Source: Deltaproteobacteria bacterium (GTDB taxonomy: Bacteria; Bdellovibrionota; UBA1018). From it: a stretch of 21,897 nt of DNA. Positions 1 through 8,044 of the stretch are shown here, piece after piece (position 1 is the first letter of the stretch; each line of letters begins with the position of its first letter). Location of the stretch: assembly GCA_013286765.1 (NCBI GenBank), contig JABDFB010000028.1, forward strand, positions 1-21,897, in the 5' to 3' direction. The notes under the pieces were generated by a model. It worked only from the letters and a program-made list of their open reading frames with translations, was not told where the DNA came from and made no database searches. Made by a program: the position numbers and the translations under genes.

Positions 1-300
1 CGACCGCTGCCACCGACGGTGCCTGAACCAAGGTTTACAGTAGTTCCATCTCCAACGCCCAGTGCTAGCCCTTCGGTGCGACCGTCAGCTGGTCCATCTC
101 CAGTACCTTTGCCTTCGCCATCGCCGCGGCCAAGTTCCGGATCAGGTTCTGGCTCCTGGTGGCCCTTTCCCGCCCCAACGCATTTCACTCGTTCTGATTT
201 GATTGAGCCACCAAGCGGGGCAAATTCGGGACCTGTGTCGTGTCGATTCCCTACCGGGTGCTACTTCTATACGATCACTCAGTTGCAGCAGTGTATTTGA
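1..300 (+). CDS. C-terminal part of a Pro/Ser-rich protein, cut by the window edge
   Basis: The frame is open from the first base, so the true start lies upstream and only about 99 codons are visible. Residues 1 to about 55 are almost entirely Pro, Ser, Ala and Gly in a PSPSP-like pattern, followed by a short Gly-Ser run and then a more ordinary tail with two Cys residues (SCRFPTGCYF) that could form a disulfide. Pro/Ser-rich stretches of this kind are usual as stalks or linkers in exported or surface proteins, but no signal peptide or folded domain is visible here. Base composition is richer in G+C than the following genes because of the Pro codons. A GTG at position 19 could serve as a start, but it has no convincing ribosome binding site and the repeat already continues upstream. 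Function unknown. Confidence 0.5.
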   Translation, partial: RPLPPTVPEPRFTVVPSPTPSASPSVRPSAGPSPVPLPSPSPRPSSGSGSGSWWPFPAPTHFTRSDLIEPPSGANSGPVSCRFPTGCYFYTITQLQQCI

Positions 301-301
301 T

Positions 302-377
302 AAAACCGGTTTTTGCCAATGGTTTGGCCTGACCTAGCATTATGGCCTGGAGCGTATTTCTTCTAGCCAATTTGGCT
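302..377. other. Short palindromes in the ileS upstream region
   Basis: Three small inverted repeats lie between the upstream stop and ileS: AAAACCGGTTTT (302-313), GCCAA-TGGT-TTGGC (315-328) and AGCCAA-T-TTGGCT (365-377). The last two share the half-site GCCAA/TTGGC. They could be a weak terminator for the upstream gene or protein binding sites for ileS control. Nothing in the sequence decides between these, and no T-box was recognised. Confidence 0.25.
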
Positions 378-396
378 CTGCTTCGGTAGAAGTTGG

Positions 397-3342
397 ATGA
401 AAGAAGTTATGAAAAATACAAGTACCGGAAGCGAAAATTCCGAAAAAAACAATAGCAATGGAAATAACGGAAAAGGTCCAATCGAGAAGGACTATAAAGA
501 CACGCTGAACTTACCCAAGACGGAATTTCCCATGCGTGGGGCCTTGCCGGAGCGCGAACCCAAACAAATCGAGCGCTGGTTGAACGATCGCGTTTATTTT
601 CGGCTATTAGAGAAAAATAGAAAAAAGGGAAAAGGCAAATTCCTTTTGCATGATGGTCCTCCGTATGCGAACGGCGGTATCCATATGGGAACCGCTTTAA
701 ACAAAATCTTGAAAGACGTGGTGGTTAAATACAAATCCATGTCTGGATATGAATCTCCCTATGTTCCTGGCTGGGATTGTCACGGACTTCCGATTGAGCT
801 CGGAGTTGAAAAACAGATTTTGGAGCAAAAGAAAGATAAGCAATCGATGCCTTTAGTCGAGATTCGACAAATGTGCAGAGAGTATGCGAACCGCTTCATT
901 ACGATGCAACGAGAGCAATTTCAAAGACTGGAAGTCTTTGGCGACTGGGAAAACCCCTATTTGACAATGAGTCCGGACTACGTAGCCTCGATTGTTCGAG
1001 AGCTCGGCCGATGTGCAAAAGAAGGGGTTCTCTATAAGGGGAACAAGGCTGTTTACTGGTGTGCCTCGTGTGCAACGGCTCTCGCCGAAGCCGAGATTGA
1101 GTACGCCGAAAAAACCAGTCCATCAATTTATGTTAAATTTGATTTGCCGAAAGAAACGCTCGCCAAGTTACCGGAACTAGCCAGCATTGCCAAACGAGAA
1201 GCTGCAGTGAGAACCAGCGTTATCATTTGGACGACGACTCCGTGGACTCTGCCTGCCAATATGGGTATCGCGTTTCACCCCACCGCTGAATATGTTGTTG
1301 TAAAAGCTCCCGCGCTAGAAGGCACGGAGCTGTGGATTATGGCTAAGGATCTTCAAGAATCCGTCGAAAAGGCAGCAGGTTTTGCAAAAGCGTCAGTGCC
1401 TTTGATGACATTTACCGCCGATAAATTACATAAACTTCATGCTAGTCATCCGTTTATTGAAGGACGCCAGTCTTTGTTACTGTTGGGCGATCATGTCACC
1501 CTCGATGCGGGCACAGGTGCAGTCCATACAGCACCGGGCCATGGTCAAGATGACTATTGGCTAGGTATTCAGTACGGACTAGAAATTTTCTCGCCGGTTG
1601 ACGCTAAAGGAAAATTCACCGGAGAATTTCCGCTAATGCAGGGGCAGTTCATTTTCAAATGCAATGAACCGATTATCCAAATGCTTGCTGAATCGGGTCA
1701 TCTTTTGTCGAAGCAAGATATTAAACATAGTTATCCGCATTGCTGGCGATGCAGAAAGCCAGTATTTTTTAGGGCTACACCGCAGTGGTTTATCGAAATG
1801 GAACCGCGCAATGCGGATTCTTCCAAGCGATCTCTGAGAAAAGAAAGCGAAGCTGCTATTCATCAATGTACTTGGATCCCTGCATCTGGAATCAATCGCA
1901 TTTTGGGCATGATCCAGTCGCGGCCGGATTGGTGTGTTTCACGGCAGCGAGCCTGGGGAGTTCCAATTACGGTATTCTATTGTGAAAACTGCTCAGAATT
2001 GAAAGCGGATCCAAAGATCTTTGATTATATCGCTGGCTTGATTGAAAAGAGAGGCCCGGATATTTGGTTTACAGATTCACCGGCTGAACTGATGCCACCG
2101 GGGACTCAATGTTCTAAGTGCCATCAATCGAAATTTGTAAAAGAGACTGACATTCTGGATGTTTGGTTTGATTCGGGTATCAGTCATGCGGCAGTTTGCG
2201 AACGCCGCGGCCTAGGGTGGCCTGCAGATCTTTATTTGGAAGGAAGCGACCAGCATCGTGGCTGGTTTCAAACCTCATTGTTGACTGGCGTGGCGACGCG
2301 GCACAAGGCCCCTTTCAAAACCGTGCTGACTCACGGCTTTGTAAACGATAAAGAAGGCAAGAAAATGTCAAAATCGAAGGGAAACACGGTTTCTCCTCTC
2401 GATCTTATTAAGAGTCATGGTGCAGAGATCCTACGGCTTTGGGTAGTTCTGGAAGATTATCGCAATGACGTTGATTTTTCGATGGAGAGCATCGAACGAA
2501 TCTCTGAGTCCTATCGCAAAATCCGAAATACAATTCGTTTCTTACTAGGGAACCTCTTTGACTTCAACGCCGACAAACACACTGTTGCAGTTGAAAAGAT
2601 GAGCGATTTAGATAGATGGGCACTATCGCGCAGTGCAGATTATTTCGAGAAAATTCTCAAGAGCTATGAGAGTTACGAGTTTCACCATGTTTATCAAGCG
2701 CTCATGAATTATTGTAATGTGGATCTATCCTCGATCTATTTCGATATCTTAAAGGATCGTCTCTACACGGCTGGGACTAACTCGCATGAGAGAAGGTCTT
2801 CACAGTCAGCGATGATGCATATCAGTGTTTCATTGATTAAGCTGCTAGCACCGATTTTGTCTTTCACAGCAGAAGAAGCTTGGAGCCATTTGCCGTCTTT
2901 TGAAGGAAAGCAGTCGTCCGTATTCCTGGAAAATTTTCCTGATTTTGATAAGGACTTTAAAGTCTGGCAAGATTCAGAATTAGTAGAGCGATTTTCTAAA
3001 GTCTGGCAAGTACGAGAGTCAACATTCAAGGCTTTGGAAGATGCTCGGCAGGAGAAAAAGATCGGGCATCCGCGCGAAGCAAAAGTAGACTTGACGGTAA
3101 GTCCGATAGTGATGAAGACTCTCCAAGAGGTAAGTGAAGATTTGAGTCGTATCCTGTTGGTTAGTGAACTAAATCTGGCGGCTGCATCGGACGGAACGCC
3201 AGACGGTCAGATGGGGGCTCAGATTTTCAAATCAGCGGGAATCAAATGTGCAAGATGTTGGGTTTATCGATCGACTGTTGGCCAATCGAAAGAGGATCCG
3301 AATATCTGTCATAAATGTGTGGAGGCATTGAATGCGGGGTGA
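397..3342 (+). CDS. ileS: Isoleucyl-tRNA synthetase
   Basis: Cytoplasmic class I aminoacyl-tRNA synthetase that charges tRNA-Ile and edits misactivated valine. At 981 residues it is slightly longer than usual because of an Asn/Lys/Ser-rich tail of about 30 residues at the N-terminus. Visible motifs are the HIGH box as HMGT (residues 96-99, in a GGIHMGTALNKILKD context common in bacterial IleS), an editing-domain segment GTGAVHTAPGHGQDDY, the PDWCVSRQRAWGVP block, the DVWFDSG block, the KMSKS loop (656-660) and a C-terminal zinc site C951-x2-C954-x16-C971-x2-C974. These mark the zinc-containing bacterial IleS. ATG at 397 is used; ATG at 409 is equally possible, and neither has a strong ribosome binding site. 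It overlaps lspA by 11 bases, so they are probably cotranscribed. Confidence 0.97.
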   Translation: MKEVMKNTSTGSENSEKNNSNGNNGKGPIEKDYKDTLNLPKTEFPMRGALPEREPKQIERWLNDRVYFRLLEKNRKKGKGKFLLHDGPPYANGGIHMGTALNKILKDVVVKYKSMSGYESPYVPGWDCHGLPIELGVEKQILEQKKDKQSMPLVEIRQMCREYANRFITMQREQFQRLEVFGDWENPYLTMSPDYVASIVRELGRCAKEGVLYKGNKAVYWCASCATALAEAEIEYAEKTSPSIYVKFDLPKETLAKLPELASIAKREAAVRTSVIIWTTTPWTLPANMGIAFHPTAEYVVVKAPALEGTELWIMAKDLQESVEKAAGFAKASVPLMTFTADKLHKLHASHPFIEGRQSLLLLGDHVTLDAGTGAVHTAPGHGQDDYWLGIQYGLEIFSPVDAKGKFTGEFPLMQGQFIFKCNEPIIQMLAESGHLLSKQDIKHSYPHCWRCRKPVFFRATPQWFIEMEPRNADSSKRSLRKESEAAIHQCTWIPASGINRILGMIQSRPDWCVSRQRAWGVPITVFYCENCSELKADPKIFDYIAGLIEKRGPDIWFTDSPAELMPPGTQCSKCHQSKFVKETDILDVWFDSGISHAAVCERRGLGWPADLYLEGSDQHRGWFQTSLLTGVATRHKAPFKTVLTHGFVNDKEGKKMSKSKGNTVSPLDLIKSHGAEILRLWVVLEDYRNDVDFSMESIERISESYRKIRNTIRFLLGNLFDFNADKHTVAVEKMSDLDRWALSRSADYFEKILKSYESYEFHHVYQALMNYCNVDLSSIYFDILKDRLYTAGTNSHERRSSQSAMMHISVSLIKLLAPILSFTAEEAWSHLPSFEGKQSSVFLENFPDFDKDFKVWQDSELVERFSKVWQVRESTFKALEDARQEKKIGHPREAKVDLTVSPIVMKTLQEVSEDLSRILLVSELNLAAASDGTPDGQMGAQIFKSAGIKCARCWVYRSTVGQSKEDPNICHKCVEALNAG

Positions 3343-3928
3343 TTCCAAGGATAATCCTAGTTTGGAACCAAAATCATCGAAATTTAATTTAAAATTGGAA
3401 TGGAAAGCAGTATTAAAAAAGAAATACCTGATTCTGCTTGTGGTTTCGATTCTAGTCATAGGTATTGACCAGATAACAAAAACTTTGATCACAGGAAAAT
3501 TTCGATTAGGCGAGAGTGTTTCTGTTATACGTGATTTTTTTGACCTCACGTACGTGCGAAATCCTGGGGCGGCATTTGGAATGTTGGCGCAGGCTAATCC
3601 TGCTTTTCGCATCCCGTTTTTTATCTGTATCCCTTTTATTGCTCTGCTTTCTATTGCCCTGATCTTTAGGAAAATATCCGAGAACGACACAAAATTTGCA
3701 GCTGCCTTGTCTTTAGTTGTAGCTGGAGCGATCGGCAATCTAGTAGATCGTCTCAATTTTGGGTATGTAATAGATTTCTTAGACTTTCATTGGAAGCACG
3801 GATATCATTTTCCAGTTTTTAATGTAGCGGATTCATCCATTTGTATTGGCGTTGGATTGATTATGCTAGATCTGGTTTGCTCTTCTAAAGAAAAAGGATC
3901 TCGTCTCAATGTATCCAGAGCTCATTAA
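3332..3928 (+). CDS. lspA: Lipoprotein signal peptidase (signal peptidase II)
   Basis: Inner-membrane aspartyl protease that removes the signal peptide from prolipoproteins after Lgt has added diacylglycerol to the cysteine. The 198-residue protein has four hydrophobic segments. It carries the family motifs DQITK (46-50), NPGAAFG (78-84), GNLVDR with catalytic D139, and FNVADS with catalytic D167. A hydrophilic N-terminal extension of about 30 residues precedes the first membrane segment and is longer than in E. coli LspA. The ATG overlaps the end of ileS and has a GGAGG element just upstream inside the ileS coding region, which supports this start. The ileS-lspA pairing is common in bacteria, and the next gene is lgt, which acts one step earlier in the same pathway. 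Confidence 0.96.
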   Translation: MRGDSKDNPSLEPKSSKFNLKLEWKAVLKKKYLILLVVSILVIGIDQITKTLITGKFRLGESVSVIRDFFDLTYVRNPGAAFGMLAQANPAFRIPFFICIPFIALLSIALIFRKISENDTKFAAALSLVVAGAIGNLVDRLNFGYVIDFLDFHWKHGYHFPVFNVADSSICIGVGLIMLDLVCSSKEKGSRLNVSRAH

Positions 3929-4691
3929 ACTTGGCCCTTTCACCATTCACACTTATGGATTTCTTATTGCGGTTGGCTTTCTTTCGGCACTTTCGGTTGC
4001 CAGAAGGCTAGCTATTTTATCCAAATTAAACCCCGATCGAGTCTTGGACATGGCGTTCTGGGTCCTATTAGTGGGCTTCGTCGGTGCCCGAGCTCTCTAT
4101 ATCGTTACTCGCTTTCAATATTTTGCTCAGGAGCCCCTTGCAATGTTCAAGGTATGGGAGGGCGGATTAGTTTTCCTAGGTGGGCCACTTGCCGCGCTCC
4201 CATTCCTTATTTGGTACACGAGAAAATACAAATTTCCGATCTGGAAGGTTCTAGACATTGGAGCCCCGTGTCTTGCACTTGCGCATATGTTCGGGCGGTT
4301 TGGGTGTCTGGCATCGGGCTGTTGTTATGGAAAGCCGACAGGAAGTACCTGGTATGGTATTCGCCTCTATTCGGAATTTGTGGATCGGCAGTACCATGGG
4401 ATATTATTACATCCGACCCAACTTTATGAGGCGACTGCGCTCGGCCTTTTGTTTATTGGATTGTTAGTAATCTTTAAACGTAAGGTGTTTGATGGCCAAG
4501 TGGCCCTGTCTTACTTCTTAGTTTATCCAGCGATCCGAAGCATTATCGAGATATTTCGAGGCGATTTGATTAGGGGTTTTGTAGTCGATGAGACCATTTC
4601 TACTAGTCAGTTCCTATCAATTTTCATATTTGTTGGGGCGGCCATAGCACTGTGGTATCGTCTGAAGCAGGTGCATCAGCAGAAAGTCTAA
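3909..4691 (+). CDS. lgt: Prolipoprotein diacylglyceryl transferase
   Basis: Inner-membrane enzyme that transfers diacylglycerol from phosphatidylglycerol to the lipobox cysteine of prolipoproteins, the first step of lipoprotein maturation. It has 260 residues, about six or seven membrane segments, the N-terminal HTYG (14-17), the EGGLVFLGG block (84-92), the signature region with R130 in GRFGCLASGCCYGKPT, LHPTQLYEA (167-175) and R217 in EIFRGD. The signature ends in GCCYG rather than the enterobacterial NFxNxE form, a variant I associate with deltaproteobacterial-type Lgt. Its start overlaps the end of lspA by 20 bases, which suggests translational coupling. No strong ribosome binding site is seen. 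Confidence 0.96.
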   Translation: MYPELIKLGPFTIHTYGFLIAVGFLSALSVARRLAILSKLNPDRVLDMAFWVLLVGFVGARALYIVTRFQYFAQEPLAMFKVWEGGLVFLGGPLAALPFLIWYTRKYKFPIWKVLDIGAPCLALAHMFGRFGCLASGCCYGKPTGSTWYGIRLYSEFVDRQYHGILLHPTQLYEATALGLLFIGLLVIFKRKVFDGQVALSYFLVYPAIRSIIEIFRGDLIRGFVVDETISTSQFLSIFIFVGAAIALWYRLKQVHQQKV

Positions 4692-4724
4692 CATGCAGTC
4701 GAGAGCTGTTAAGAAAAGCTGTTT

Positions 4725-5306
4725 ATGATACTATATTCGTTAATTGCATTCTTAATTGGCTCCATTCCTGTGGGCCTGATTGTTTCAAAAATATTCGGCG
4801 TCCAGAATTTAAGAACCGCAGGCAGCGGAAACATTGGGGCTACCAACGTCAGTCGAGTAGTTGGCTTTTGGCCGGCCGGATTCATTACATTTGTTCTAGA
4901 TTTTGCTAAAGGTGCCGCTCTACCCCTTTTTTGTAAGCTGTTTGGACAGTTTGATGCTTTTGAACTTTGGACGCTTGGTCTATGTTCGGTTGGTGGACAC
5001 TGCTTCTCGCCCTGGTTACGTTTTAAAGGAGGAAAAGGCGTTGCAACGGGATTAGGGGTTGTTTTTGTTTTATCTCCGTTCTCAGCTTTTTTTGGAGCCC
5101 TGTTCTTTGCATTTGTTTTTCTCCAATATCGAATTTCCTCGCTTGCCAGTTTAGCGGGTCTGATGGTTGCAACGATAACCTACTTAATTTTGGATCCGAT
5201 AGAGAAGCAGTCTTGGATCGCTGGTGCCTTAGTCCTGCTGATTTTAATTCGACATGAGGTGAACATAGATGCCCTCCTTCAAAATAAAGAACGTGGTTTT
5301 AAGTAA
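4725..5306 (+). CDS. plsY: Acyl-phosphate:glycerol-3-phosphate acyltransferase
   Basis: Inner-membrane enzyme that acylates glycerol-3-phosphate from acyl-phosphate, giving lysophosphatidic acid, the first committed step of phospholipid synthesis in most bacteria. The 193-residue protein is strongly hydrophobic with the three PlsY motifs: GSGNIGATN near residue 33, GGHCFSPWLRFKGGKGVAT in the middle and IRHEVNI near the C-terminus. It starts 33 bases after lgt, with only a weak purine-rich stretch as ribosome binding site. The next gene starts inside its last codons. Grouping with lspA and lgt joins lipoprotein and membrane-lipid production, since Lgt consumes phosphatidylglycerol. Confidence 0.96.
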   Translation: MILYSLIAFLIGSIPVGLIVSKIFGVQNLRTAGSGNIGATNVSRVVGFWPAGFITFVLDFAKGAALPLFCKLFGQFDAFELWTLGLCSVGGHCFSPWLRFKGGKGVATGLGVVFVLSPFSAFFGALFFAFVFLQYRISSLASLAGLMVATITYLILDPIEKQSWIAGALVLLILIRHEVNIDALLQNKERGFK

Positions 5307-6180
5307 GTTTGTTTTATTAATTATCTTATCGGTAATCGTCTCTCCCGACACCATAGCTCGAGAAGTCATAGATGTAACTCAAGAGAAAGTGAATCTGATT
5401 GATGAACCCAAGCGAGTGATCACACTTGCGCCTTCTCTGGGAGAAATTGCCGCCGAATTACTTGGCAAGAATTTCGAACGTATTGTTGGCGTCAGCGAAT
5501 ATACTGACTATCCGCCCGGTCTTAAAAAAGTAAAATCGATTGGGCCTTTCATGCATTTTAATTTGGAGACTGTGGTAGCCCTAAAGCCCGATCTGGTTTT
5601 TGCAACGACTGACGGAAATTCTAAGGAGCAAGTCACTCATCTTCGAGAATTGGGTATTCCAGTGGTGGTGGTCAAGACTGAGAACCTTTCCGATATAGCG
5701 TCATCCATCCGGCTTATTGCGAAATCCCTGAATCGTGGAGTCCAGGGGGAGCGCATGGCTGTCGCCTTCCAGAACGGGTTAGAAAAAGTTAGAAATGGCG
5801 CGAAAAACAAACCCCGATATAGAGTTATCGTTCAACTCAGTGAACAACCCTTAGTGGTTGCCGGTAAGGGTTCATTTATTCAAGATGGCTTGGAAGTCGT
5901 TGGCGCTGAGAATATTTATAGAGATTCGACTATTCACTACCCAAGGCCTTCGTTAGAGGACGTTCTAGCTAAAAATCCAGACGTAATCATTATTATGAAT
6001 AGCGGAGGTGATCAGCAGTATTCCCAACGGGTTATTGAAAATTGGGGTCTTCACAAGAATTTGAATGCGATCAAAAATCATCGCATCTATGTCATTACCA
6101 GCGACGAACTGCTCCGACCGACTCCTAGATTCTTATCAGGATTGTCAAAGCTAAGCAGAATTCTGTATGAAAAAAAATAA
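5269..6180 (+). CDS. BtuF-like periplasmic substrate-binding protein of a cobalamin/metal-chelate ABC importer
   Basis: 303 residues with an N-terminal signal peptide (Lys-rich start, hydrophobic core at about 12-28, then IAREV). It is a helical-backbone metal-receptor type binding protein: the N-lobe opens with PKRVITLAPSLGEIAAELLG, then GVSEYTDYPPG and LETVVALKPDLVFA, a long connecting helix, then a C-lobe with PSLEDVLAKNPDVIIIM and AIKNHRIYVI. These are the hallmarks of BtuF and heme/siderophore-binding relatives. It overlaps plsY by 38 bases, and a GAGGTG element sits about 8 bases before the ATG. It overlaps the permease gene by 14 bases. Cobalamin is the likeliest ligand by family resemblance; heme or a ferric chelate cannot be excluded. 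No cobalamin riboswitch is seen because the gene lies inside the operon. Confidence 0.85.
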   Translation: MPSFKIKNVVLSKFVLLIILSVIVSPDTIAREVIDVTQEKVNLIDEPKRVITLAPSLGEIAAELLGKNFERIVGVSEYTDYPPGLKKVKSIGPFMHFNLETVVALKPDLVFATTDGNSKEQVTHLRELGIPVVVVKTENLSDIASSIRLIAKSLNRGVQGERMAVAFQNGLEKVRNGAKNKPRYRVIVQLSEQPLVVAGKGSFIQDGLEVVGAENIYRDSTIHYPRPSLEDVLAKNPDVIIIMNSGGDQQYSQRVIENWGLHKNLNAIKNHRIYVITSDELLRPTPRFLSGLSKLSRILYEKK

Positions 6181-7114
6181 ACTTTGGCAAATCTATGCAG
6201 TGAGTTTACTAGGTTGGATTGGTGTATTTTGTTTGGCACTAAGACTTGGTGCTGTAGCCAACGCGGACTTTAGTCTCATTCAGGAAATTCGGCTACCAAG
6301 AGCATTGCTTGCGTCTTTGGTAGGAGCAGGTTTGGCAGTGGCGGGCGCCGCGCTGCAAGCACTTTTCTGTAATCCACTTTGTGATCCCTATACTCTTGGA
6401 ATCTCTTCAGGAGCAGCACTCGGTGCGATTCTCGGCACTAGTATCGGATTACAATGGATTCTTTCGGGCTTTGCTGGGACTGCCTTTCTCGGAGCTTTAT
6501 TGTTTGCAGCTTTACTTTATTCAATCTCTTTTCGCTCCTCGAGAACCAGCTTGGTCCTTCTACTCACAGGTGTGATGTTAGGGTTCGTGGGAAACAGTCT
6601 AGTCGCCCTGTGGATGGCTCTTGTCGATACGCAAGGAATACAAAGCGCCCTATTGTGGTTATTCGGGGATCTCTCCCGCGCAAGATTAAACGGTACGCTC
6701 TTCTTGGGTGTCGGAGTTTTACTATTAACTTTTTCTATTTGGAGAAACTGGCGTGAACTAGATGGGATGCTCATGGGAGAAGAGAAGGCTCTCGCACTAG
6801 GTATTGATGTCGTGAAAATTCGTAGAGGAATTATTGGCAATACCTCTATTCTGATCTCTCTTTGTGTAAGCGCCGCCGGAATGATTGGGTTTGTCGGGCT
6901 CATAGTCCCGCATTTTGTCAGGCGTCTTGCTGGCTCTCTCCACTTTCATCTTATTCCGCTCTGCGCGCTTTGGGGAGCGACACTTCTGACTTTCGCGGAT
7001 TGTGTTTCAAGAACGGTAGCTCGTCCTTACGAACTTCCAGTAGGCGTGATTACTGCACTGGTTGGGGCGCCAGTTTTTCTGTTGATTCTGCTGGGAAGGA
7101 GGGGGAGCCTATGA
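6167..7114 (+). CDS. FecCD/BtuC-family ABC transporter permease
   Basis: Inner-membrane subunit of the importer encoded by the flanking genes. 315 residues with about eight to ten hydrophobic segments. Characteristic blocks are EIRLPRALLASLVGAGLAVAG near residue 40, NPLCDPYTLGISSGAALGAILG near residue 70, the cytoplasmic coupling region around GEEKALALGIDV near residue 205, and AGMIGFVGLIVPHFVRRLAG. All are typical of BtuC/FecD/FhuB permeases, and the length matches a normal subunit. Its start lies within the binding-protein gene and its stop overlaps the ATPase start as ATGA, so translation is probably coupled along all three genes. The substrate is as uncertain as for the binding protein. 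Confidence 0.92.
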   Translation: MKKNKLWQIYAVSLLGWIGVFCLALRLGAVANADFSLIQEIRLPRALLASLVGAGLAVAGAALQALFCNPLCDPYTLGISSGAALGAILGTSIGLQWILSGFAGTAFLGALLFAALLYSISFRSSRTSLVLLLTGVMLGFVGNSLVALWMALVDTQGIQSALLWLFGDLSRARLNGTLFLGVGVLLLTFSIWRNWRELDGMLMGEEKALALGIDVVKIRRGIIGNTSILISLCVSAAGMIGFVGLIVPHFVRRLAGSLHFHLIPLCALWGATLLTFADCVSRTVARPYELPVGVITALVGAPVFLLILLGRRGSL

Positions 7115-7920
7115 GTCAAGCACCTCTCCAGGTATTAGGCCTTAGCTATCATAGAAGTCATAAAAAAGACGTTGTCCAAAATATTTCTTTCGAAATTTTG
7201 CGAGGACAGATTGTAGCTCTCCTTGGCCCCAACGGATCTGGAAAAACAACACTGCTAAAGCTTATCACCGGAATTTTGCCGTTAAAATCCTCGGGAGAAG
7301 GCAGTGGCACAGTCCGCTACCTAGGTTCAGATTTTCTCAGAATGCCAATCCATCGCAGAGCACGCAGCGTTGTCTACGTCGCGTCCGATCTTACCGTAGA
7401 ATTTCCGCTCACTGCTGAAGAAGTCGTTTCACTGGGGCGTGCGAGCCAGAATTCGGGCCTCCTAGCTCGCCTCATCGCGGGGGATCGTGAAAAAATTCGC
7501 TGGGCCATGGAACTATGCCTTTGTTGGCACCTGCGAGAGCGAAAGCTGGATACTCTCAGCGGCGGTGAGAGACAGCTAGTTGCTATCGCCAGTGCTCTCG
7601 CCCAAGATCCAAAAATTTTATGTCTCGACGAATCTCTTTCAAAAATGGATCTCAATCACCAGGTGAATATTAGTAGAACGTTGAAAACAATGGCCGCGAA
7701 AGAGGGTCTCAGTGTGATTCTAGTTTCACACGATATTAATTTCGCATTGGAATGGGCCGACCACGCTCTTGTTTTAATGGCCGGCCAGCTGATGGCGAAC
7801 GGTGCAGTGGAGAAAGTTATTAACAAAGCATTACTAAATAAAATTTATCCTGGTGCAGATTGGCTCGTTTCGCCTAGCCCAACGACGGGCAAACCTTGCG
7901 TTTTTTTTGGTGGGAATTGA
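7111..7920 (+). CDS. ABC transporter ATPase partner of the BtuC-like permease
   Basis: 269 residues. Walker A is GPNGSGKTT (39-47), the signature LSGGERQ (149-155), Walker B ILCLDE (169-174) and the switch His is H207 in SHD. The residue after the Walker B Glu is Ser (LDES) where LDEP is usual. The first half has the BtuD/FepC arrangement. I chose the ATG at 7111 because a strong GGAAGGAGGGGG element precedes it and it overlaps the permease stop as ATGA. The frame stays open much further upstream, but that part merely runs across the permease gene. It powers import by the 6167-7114 permease. It is the last gene of the rightward run; no clear intrinsic terminator follows. Confidence 0.93.
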   Translation: MSQAPLQVLGLSYHRSHKKDVVQNISFEILRGQIVALLGPNGSGKTTLLKLITGILPLKSSGEGSGTVRYLGSDFLRMPIHRRARSVVYVASDLTVEFPLTAEEVVSLGRASQNSGLLARLIAGDREKIRWAMELCLCWHLRERKLDTLSGGERQLVAIASALAQDPKILCLDESLSKMDLNHQVNISRTLKTMAAKEGLSVILVSHDINFALEWADHALVLMAGQLMANGAVEKVINKALLNKIYPGADWLVSPSPTTGKPCVFFGGN

Positions 7921-7976
7921 GACTTAGGCAACCTGGCGATTCCGGTCAAATAAGTGCTTAGAACGACCTGATTAGC

Positions 7977-8040
7977 GTGCCTTATTATGCCATATCGTGC
8001 CATTTTTTATTGCCTAATATGGCACAATATGGCACAATAG
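7977..8040 (+). promoter_or_regulatory. Helically phased TGCC/GGCA operator array and probable fic promoter
   Basis: Three TGCC half-sites start at 7978, 7988 and 7998, and two GGCA half-sites start at 8021 and 8031, so copies within each arm are exactly 10 bp apart, about one DNA turn. The inner arms (7988-8003 and 8019-8034) form a 16-bp inverted repeat with one mismatch around a 15-base spacer. On the right arm the 10-mer ATATGGCACA is perfectly duplicated (8017-8026, 8027-8036). A possible -35 (TTGCCT, 8010-8015) and -10 (CACAAT, 8033-8038) with 17-bp spacing lie within the array, so a bound protein would block transcription of the fic gene that begins at 8045. The repeats are seen directly; their role is inferred. 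Confidence 0.6.
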
Positions 8041-8044
8041 ATAG

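Noticed and set aside
3232..3756. Long minus-strand frame of 174 codons opposite ileS and lspA
   Set aside because: It lies wholly opposite two well-recognised genes and its product has no signal, motif or ribosome binding site.
6862..7110. Upstream extension of the ABC ATPase frame
   Set aside because: It only crosses the permease gene in another frame; the ATG at 7111 has a strong ribosome binding site and the normal ATPase start.
7988..8034. Inverted repeat read as a transcription terminator for the importer operon
   Set aside because: The stem is AT-rich with a 15-base loop and no T-tract after it; the 10-bp phasing fits a protein-binding array better.
7977..8040. Repeat array considered as CRISPR
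   Set aside because: Units are 10 bases with no spacers and no cas genes are present.
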